DNA from: Pseudomonadota bacterium
Lineage (GTDB): Bacteria > Pseudomonadota > Gammaproteobacteria > Burkholderiales > Burkholderiaceae_D
Assembly: GCA_023420795.1 (NCBI GenBank)
Contig: JAEZVM010000387.1
Span: forward strand, 1-10,040
DNA length: 10,040 bases
Direction: 5' to 3'
Shown here piece after piece: positions 6,307 to 10,040 of the stretch; positions within the stretch are counted from its first letter, which is position 1, and each line of letters begins with the position of its first letter. The translations under genes were made by a program, and so were the position numbers. The notes under the pieces are model-generated. The model worked only from the letters and a program-made list of their open reading frames with translations. It was not told the origin of the DNA and searched no databases.

Positions 6307-7557
6307 TCAGGATGGGCGTGCCGGACGCTTCATCTGGCATGAAGTCGGCTGGGTTGCGACATAGCTTTCGATCTTCTGATCCATGCTCCAGCCGTAACCG
6401 GTGTTCTCCTGGTCATACTTGACCTTCTTGCCATCGACCTTCGCCCATGTGGAGATATAGAGCGGCTGCTGCAGCTGGTGATCGACCGCACGCATTTCCA
6501 CTTCGCCGTTGATCGCCTTGGTCTTCATGCCTTCCAGCGCAAAAGCGACCTTGACCGGATCCACGGAATTGGTGTCCTTGGCTGCTTTTGCCACCATCTG
6601 GACCACGGTGTAGATGTCCTGCACGTAGAAGTCGTCGTTGTACTTCTTCTTGAATGCCTCGACGATTTCCTTGCCAGCGAAAGTTTCGTTGTTCGGAATC
6701 CAGTAAGCAACCTGTTTGACCATGCCAGCGGTAGCGCCACCCATTGCAGTCGGTACGCCGGAAGTGCCGCCGTAGTAGGTGTAGAACTTAGAAGTCAGGC
6801 CAGCATCCTTCGCCGCCTTCACCAGCAGCGCAAGATCGGCGCCCCAGTTGCCGGTGATGACGGTATCGGCGCCGGACGCCTTGATCTTCGCGACGTACGG
6901 TGCGAAGTCCTTCACCGTAGCGATCGGATGCAGATCATCGCCGACGATCTGAATGTCCGGGCGCTTACGTTTCAGATACTCCTTCGCGGCGCGGGTAACT
7001 TGATGGCCGTGCGCATAGTTCTGGCCGATGATATAGACCTTCTTGATATTCGGGTCCTTGGCCATGAAAGTAGTCATGGCCTCCATTTTCATGTCGGAGT
7101 TGGCATCGAAGCGGAAATGCCAGAAACTGCATTTGCTGTTGGTCAGATCGGGGTCGATCGCCGAGTAGTTCAGGAAAACGATTTCCTTGCCGGGATTGCG
7201 CTCATTGTGTTTGTTGATCGCATCGACCAGCGCCAGCGCAACGCCGGAGCCATTGCCTTGGGCGATATAGCGATAGCCCTGATCGATGACGGTCTTGAGC
7301 TGGTTCAGCGACTCCTGCGGGCTGCCCTTGCCGTCGAATGCGGTCACCTCGATCGTATGGCTGCCAGCCCATTTCTGCTGATTGGCCGTCTCGGCAAACA
7401 TCCGGAACGTATTCAGCTGGTTCTGTCCGATTGGTGCAAACGCGCCGGACATGGTTTCGATCATTGCGATCTTGATGGTGTCAGCCTGAGCCAAAGGAGC
7501 CGAGAAGGCGGCTGTAACCGATAATGCGAGAACGTGGGGGCGAATCTTTTTCATCAT
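6307..7557 (-). CDS. Periplasmic binding protein of HAAT ABC transporter, linked to acyl-CoA ligase
   Basis: A 416-residue secreted ligand-binding protein (Peripl_BP_6, LivJ-like fold). A signal peptide spans residues 1-25 with an Ala-Gln-Ala cleavage site (PLAQA/DT). The mature protein begins 'DTIKIAMIETMSGAFAPIGQ', then 'GNGSGVALALVDAINKHNER' and 'YYGGTSGVPTAMGGATAGM' in the expected order. It has only two cysteines, C143 ('SKCSF') and C407 (near the end, 'TSCQMK'), a possible disulfide. The ATG at 7555-7557 has GGAAGAG 4 bases upstream. It follows the acyl-CoA ligase gene by 73 bases with no terminator seen, so the two are probably co-transcribed. It presumably feeds the LivHMGF transporter downstream, and pairing with a ligase suggests that its ligand is a carboxylic acid to be activated after uptake. 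The ligand itself cannot be read from the sequence. Confidence 0.93.
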   Translation of the reverse strand: MMKKIRPHVLALSVTAAFSAPLAQADTIKIAMIETMSGAFAPIGQNQLNTFRMFAETANQQKWAGSHTIEVTAFDGKGSPQESLNQLKTVIDQGYRYIAQGNGSGVALALVDAINKHNERNPGKEIVFLNYSAIDPDLTNSKCSFWHFRFDANSDMKMEAMTTFMAKDPNIKKVYIIGQNYAHGHQVTRAAKEYLKRKRPDIQIVGDDLHPIATVKDFAPYVAKIKASGADTVITGNWGADLALLVKAAKDAGLTSKFYTYYGGTSGVPTAMGGATAGMVKQVAYWIPNNETFAGKEIVEAFKKKYNDDFYVQDIYTVVQMVAKAAKDTNSVDPVKVAFALEGMKTKAINGEVEMRAVDHQLQQPLYISTWAKVDGKKVKYDQENTGYGWSMDQKIESYVATQPTSCQMKRPARPS

Positions 7558-7630
7558 TTGTCTCTTCCTTATATAAATACTTCTGATGGAACAATGTCAG
7601 ATTTGCTTCCGGTGTTTCACTTCAATACAT

Positions 7631-9283
7631 CTATGCTGTCGGCAGTTTGTACTCCTTGAATTGCTCGCGAATCCTGTTCTTCAAGACCTTGCCGGTGGCT
7701 CCGATCGGAAGCGCTTCGACAAAGCTCACATCGTCCGGCGTCCACCATTTTGCGATCTTGCCGTCGTAGAACTTGATCAATTCTTCCTTGCTGACTTCGA
7801 CGCCAGGCTTCTTCACCACGACCAGGAGCGGGCGCTCGTCCCACTTCGGATGGAATACGCCGATGCATGCGGCCTGCTGCACTGCGGGGTGCGCCATCGC
7901 AATGTTCTCCAGATCGATGGTACCGATCCACTCGCCACCGGACTTGATGACGTCCTTGCTGCGATCGGTGATCTGCATGTAGCCATCGGGGCTGATCGTC
8001 GCCACGTCGCCGGTCGGGAACCAGCCGTCCTGCAGCACATCGCCGCCTTCACCCTTGAAATAACTGCTGATGATCCATGGCCCTTTGACCAGCAGGTTGC
8101 CATAAGTCTTGCCGTCCCAGGGCAGTTCCTTGCCGTCGTCGCCGACGATCTTCATGTCCACGCCGTAGATCGCATGCCCCTGCTTTTCCAGCAGCGCCTG
8201 CTTCTGTTCCTCCGGCAGCGACTGGTGATGGCTCTGCAGCGTGCAGGCGGTACCGAGCGGCGACATCTCCGTCATACCCCAAGCATGCACCACTTCCACG
8301 CCGTACTGGTGGCGGAACGTCTTCATCATCGCCGGCGGGCAGGCAGAACCGCCGATGACGGTGCGCTTGAACGTCGAGAACTTCAGGTCGTTCTGTCCTA
8401 CATAGGTCAGTAGACCGAGCCAGACGGTCGGTACGCCGGCCGAGAAGGTTACCTTCTCCTGCTCGAACAGTTCATAAATCGATTTGCCGTCCAGGGCCGC
8501 GCCCGGAAACACCATCTTCGCGCCTGCCAGCGGCACGGAATAAGGCAAGCCCCATGCATTGACATGGAACATTGGAACCACCGGCAGAACGGTATCGCGC
8601 GCGGACACGTTCAGTGCATCGGGCATCGCCGATGCGTACGAGTGCAGCACGGTGGAGCGATGCGAATACAGCGCGCCTTTCGGATTGCCCGTGGTGCCGG
8701 AGGTGTAGCACAGGCTGGAGGCGGAATTCTCGTCGAACAGCGGCCACTCGTAGTGGTCGGAATTGTTATCGATCAGATCTTCGTAGCACAGCAGGTTGGC
8801 AATCTTGGTCTCCTGTGGCATGCGCTCGCGATCGCACATCATCACGAAGCCTTTTACCGTCTTGCAGTGTGCAGCAAATGCCTCGACCAGCGGCAGGAAG
8901 GTCATGTCGAAGAACAGGTACTGGTCTTCCGCGTGATTGACGATGTAGGCGATCTGCTCCGGATGCAGGCGCGGATTAATCGTGTGCATCACCGCGCCGG
9001 AACCGGAAATCGCGTAATACAGCTCCATGTGCCGATAGCCGTTCCATGCCAGCGTGGCGACGCGGTCGCCCATCTTCACGCCCAGGCCAGCCAATGCATT
9101 GGCCATCTGCCGTGCACGCTTGTGACAATCGCGATAGGTGTAACGATGAATATCGCCTTCGGTGCGGCGAGAAACGATTTCGTTGTCGCCGAAATAGCGG
9201 TCCGCATGCTGAATGATGCTGGAGATAAGCAACGGCTGATCCATCATCTGGCCCATCAATGGGCTCTTGGGATACTGCAACAT
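7631..9283 (-). CDS. AlkK-like medium-chain acyl-CoA synthetase (AMP-forming)
   Basis: A 550-residue adenylating enzyme (ANL superfamily) that activates a carboxylic acid with ATP and CoA to its acyl-CoA, in the cytoplasm. Motifs in order: YTSGTTGNPKG (193-203), 'PVVPMFHVNAWG' (234-245), HAWGMTE (333-339), TGDVATI (424-430), DRSKDVIKSGGEW (440-452) and the C-terminal TGKVLK with the expected catalytic Lys at K532. From memory, the run of sequence closely parallels Pseudomonas AlkK (medium-chain acyl-CoA synthetase of alkane degradation), from 'GQMM' near the start through 'HTINPRL' and 'SSLCYTSGTTGNPKG'. Substrate length is therefore probably medium chain, but related ligases use methylthiopropionate or long chains. 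The ATG (9281-9283) has AGGAGG 4 bases upstream. An operator (core 9387-9398) lies about 104 bases ahead of the start. The gene heads a unit with the binding protein at 6307-7557. Confidence 0.93.
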   Translation of the reverse strand: MLQYPKSPLMGQMMDQPLLISSIIQHADRYFGDNEIVSRRTEGDIHRYTYRDCHKRARQMANALAGLGVKMGDRVATLAWNGYRHMELYYAISGSGAVMHTINPRLHPEQIAYIVNHAEDQYLFFDMTFLPLVEAFAAHCKTVKGFVMMCDRERMPQETKIANLLCYEDLIDNNSDHYEWPLFDENSASSLCYTSGTTGNPKGALYSHRSTVLHSYASAMPDALNVSARDTVLPVVPMFHVNAWGLPYSVPLAGAKMVFPGAALDGKSIYELFEQEKVTFSAGVPTVWLGLLTYVGQNDLKFSTFKRTVIGGSACPPAMMKTFRHQYGVEVVHAWGMTEMSPLGTACTLQSHHQSLPEEQKQALLEKQGHAIYGVDMKIVGDDGKELPWDGKTYGNLLVKGPWIISSYFKGEGGDVLQDGWFPTGDVATISPDGYMQITDRSKDVIKSGGEWIGTIDLENIAMAHPAVQQAACIGVFHPKWDERPLLVVVKKPGVEVSKEELIKFYDGKIAKWWTPDDVSFVEALPIGATGKVLKNRIREQFKEYKLPTA

Positions 9284-9380
9284 TCTGCCTCCTGGAATTT
9301 GGATTAAGAGATCATCGGCCGGTTTATGCTCCCTCGGGCTCGCAAGCCGATTTAGAGCCTTGCTTCTAGTTCACGTCATG

Positions 9381-9410
9381 ATTTTTGAACGACCGTACGA
9401 AAACAGTCAA
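9381..9410 (-). promoter_or_regulatory. Candidate promoter of the acyl-CoA ligase unit
   Basis: On the minus strand, a -35-like TTGACT (plus-strand 9405-9410) and a -10-like AAAAAT (9381-9386) are 18 bases apart, and the operator core fills the spacer. The -10 matches TATAAT at only 4 of 6 positions, so the call is tentative. The arrangement would give simple repression. Confidence 0.35.
9383..9402. promoter_or_regulatory. Palindromic operator site 3 (core GAACGACCGTAC)
   Basis: The core (9387-9398) matches GTACGnnCGTAC with one change in the left arm, and outer TTT/AAA bases extend the symmetry. Its right ten bases (ACGACCGTAC) are identical to those of site 2 in front of livH. It lies about 104 bases before the acyl-CoA ligase start. 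Confidence 0.6.
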
Positions 9411-9579
9411 TGACTTTCGATGGTGCATCGCATCAATGTCTTCGATGTGACTTTTCCCTCGATACCACTTACTGAAAACGCTTTTCATCACGCGCCGCAA
9501 CACAATCTTGCATCGTTGCAAAAAGATGCCGACATGCGAATTAAATCGCGATAAACGACTCTGAGTTCATATATCAAGA

Positions 9580-9609
9580 TTGAACTTTCGCAAGCCTTCT
9601 AAATATATA
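9580..9609 (+). promoter_or_regulatory. Possible promoter for the SelO gene
   Basis: TTGAAC (9580-9585) and TATATA (9604-9609) are separated by 18 bases on the plus strand, about 170 bases before the SelO start codon. This rests on hexamer match only. Confidence 0.3.
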
Positions 9610-9779
9610 CACGCTGAGTTTCAGCTCGACAATCGTTGACGGCAAAATATGTCAGGCTGGATTGCGTGGCATCAATTAACCGCCAGCCCCAGCGGTTTCG
9701 TCACCGAGGTCCATCCTACTTCTCTGTCAAAATGATTGGTGGCCTAGAGGTCATCCGGCAATCACCTAAAGGAAGCAAC

Positions 9780-10040
9780 ATGGTTTTATCCAGCCCCGGT
9801 ACAGGGCCGCACCGAACGGAGGCGTTACAGTTCCAGAATTCGTTCGCCGCACTGCCGCCATCGTTCTACACCACATTGCATCCCATTCCTGTCTCCGATC
9901 CATATCTGGTCTGCGCGAGCGCTTCTGCCGCAGCCTCGATCAAACTCGATCCGGATGAATTCACAGGTGAGCAGTTCATTAAGACCTTTGCCGGCAACCA
10001 GTCACTGCCTGGCTCGCGGCCGCTGGCTGCCGTCTATTCC
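9780..10040 (+). CDS. selO: SelO/YdiU-family protein adenylyltransferase (N-terminal 87 residues)
   Basis: The gene runs off the right edge. The visible part shows the SelO (UPF0061) N-terminal pattern: 'NSFAALPPSFYTTLHPIPVS' (19-38), 'DPYLVCASASAAASIKLDP' and 'FAGNQSLPGSRPLAAVYS', which in full-length members leads into a GHQFG motif just past the window. SelO is a pseudokinase-fold enzyme that transfers AMP to proteins and is linked to redox stress; the active-site residues are not in the window. ATG 9780-9782 has AAAGGA 6 bases upstream. It is the only plus-strand gene here, divergent from the acyl-CoA ligase gene, and has no evident functional tie to the transport/beta-oxidation genes. 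Confidence 0.9.
   Translation, partial: MVLSSPGTGPHRTEALQFQNSFAALPPSFYTTLHPIPVSDPYLVCASASAAASIKLDPDEFTGEQFIKTFAGNQSLPGSRPLAAVYS

Larger units (their letters stand above)
9284..9779. other. Divergent control region between acyl-CoA ligase and SelO genes
   Basis: These 496 bases hold no convincing gene. On the ligase side are the operator (core 9387-9398) and a candidate promoter. In the AT-rich middle lie a TTGCA-TCGT-TGCAA inverted repeat (9508-9521) and a possible plus-strand promoter. Near 9678-9697 is a short AACCGC/GCGGTT hairpin without a clear T run. Confidence 0.6.

Noticed and set aside
8564..9307. Plus-strand open frame of 247 codons opposite the acyl-CoA ligase gene
   Set aside because: It is the shadow of a gene with every ANL-family motif in order on the minus strand.
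9420..9554. 44-codon plus-strand open frame in the divergent region
   Set aside because: No ribosome site precedes the ATG and the composition looks random.
9678..9697. AACCGC/GCGGTT hairpin before selO as a terminator
   Set aside because: The stem is 6 bp with an 8-base loop and lacks a proper T run; no gene ends nearby on the plus strand.

Overview
The window looks like chromosomal DNA from a betaproteobacterium, probably order Burkholderiales. The basis is moderate-to-high GC, an AlkK-type acyl-CoA ligase, a LivFGHM-type transporter with tightly overlapping genes, and a SelO start. No mobile element, phage gene, tRNA/rRNA or CRISPR array was seen. Everything from 1 to 9283 is read on the minus strand; only the last gene (SelO, from 9780) is on the plus strand.

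Layout in transcription order (right to left). An AlkK-like medium-chain acyl-CoA ligase (9283-7631) is followed after 73 bases by a periplasmic branched-chain-amino-acid-type binding protein (7557-6307). That unit ends in a strong stem-loop and then a rho-independent terminator. A second unit follows: permeases LivH and LivM, ATPases LivG and LivF, then a hexapeptide (gamma-carbonic-anhydrase/PaaY/CaiE-type) protein. The successive genes share ATGA or TGATG overlaps. After a 164-base gap a second binding protein (1465-251) follows, ending at a clean terminator (200-228). The start of a third unit (95-1) is the N-terminus of a crotonase-fold/3-hydroxyacyl-CoA dehydrogenase-type beta-oxidation enzyme.

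The most telling feature is a repeated inverted repeat, core GTACGnnCGTAC, found once in front of each of the three minus-strand units (core 177-188, 5990-6001, 9387-9398). It ties acyl-CoA ligase, transporter and beta-oxidation enzyme into one likely regulon controlled by a repressor, probably of TetR type. The inferred function is uptake of a carboxylic acid (medium-chain or related fatty acid) by a 'Liv'-type ABC importer, activation to its CoA ester, and beta-oxidation. Amino acid uptake is less likely. The hexapeptide protein could be a CoA-ester thioesterase serving the pathway.

A second notable point is that the ATPase pair is asymmetric. LivF has Arg in place of the Walker A Lys and Gln at the switch-His position. 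LivG has LTYAE in place of LSGGQ. All three departures fall in the same composite ATP site, while the other site is canonical.
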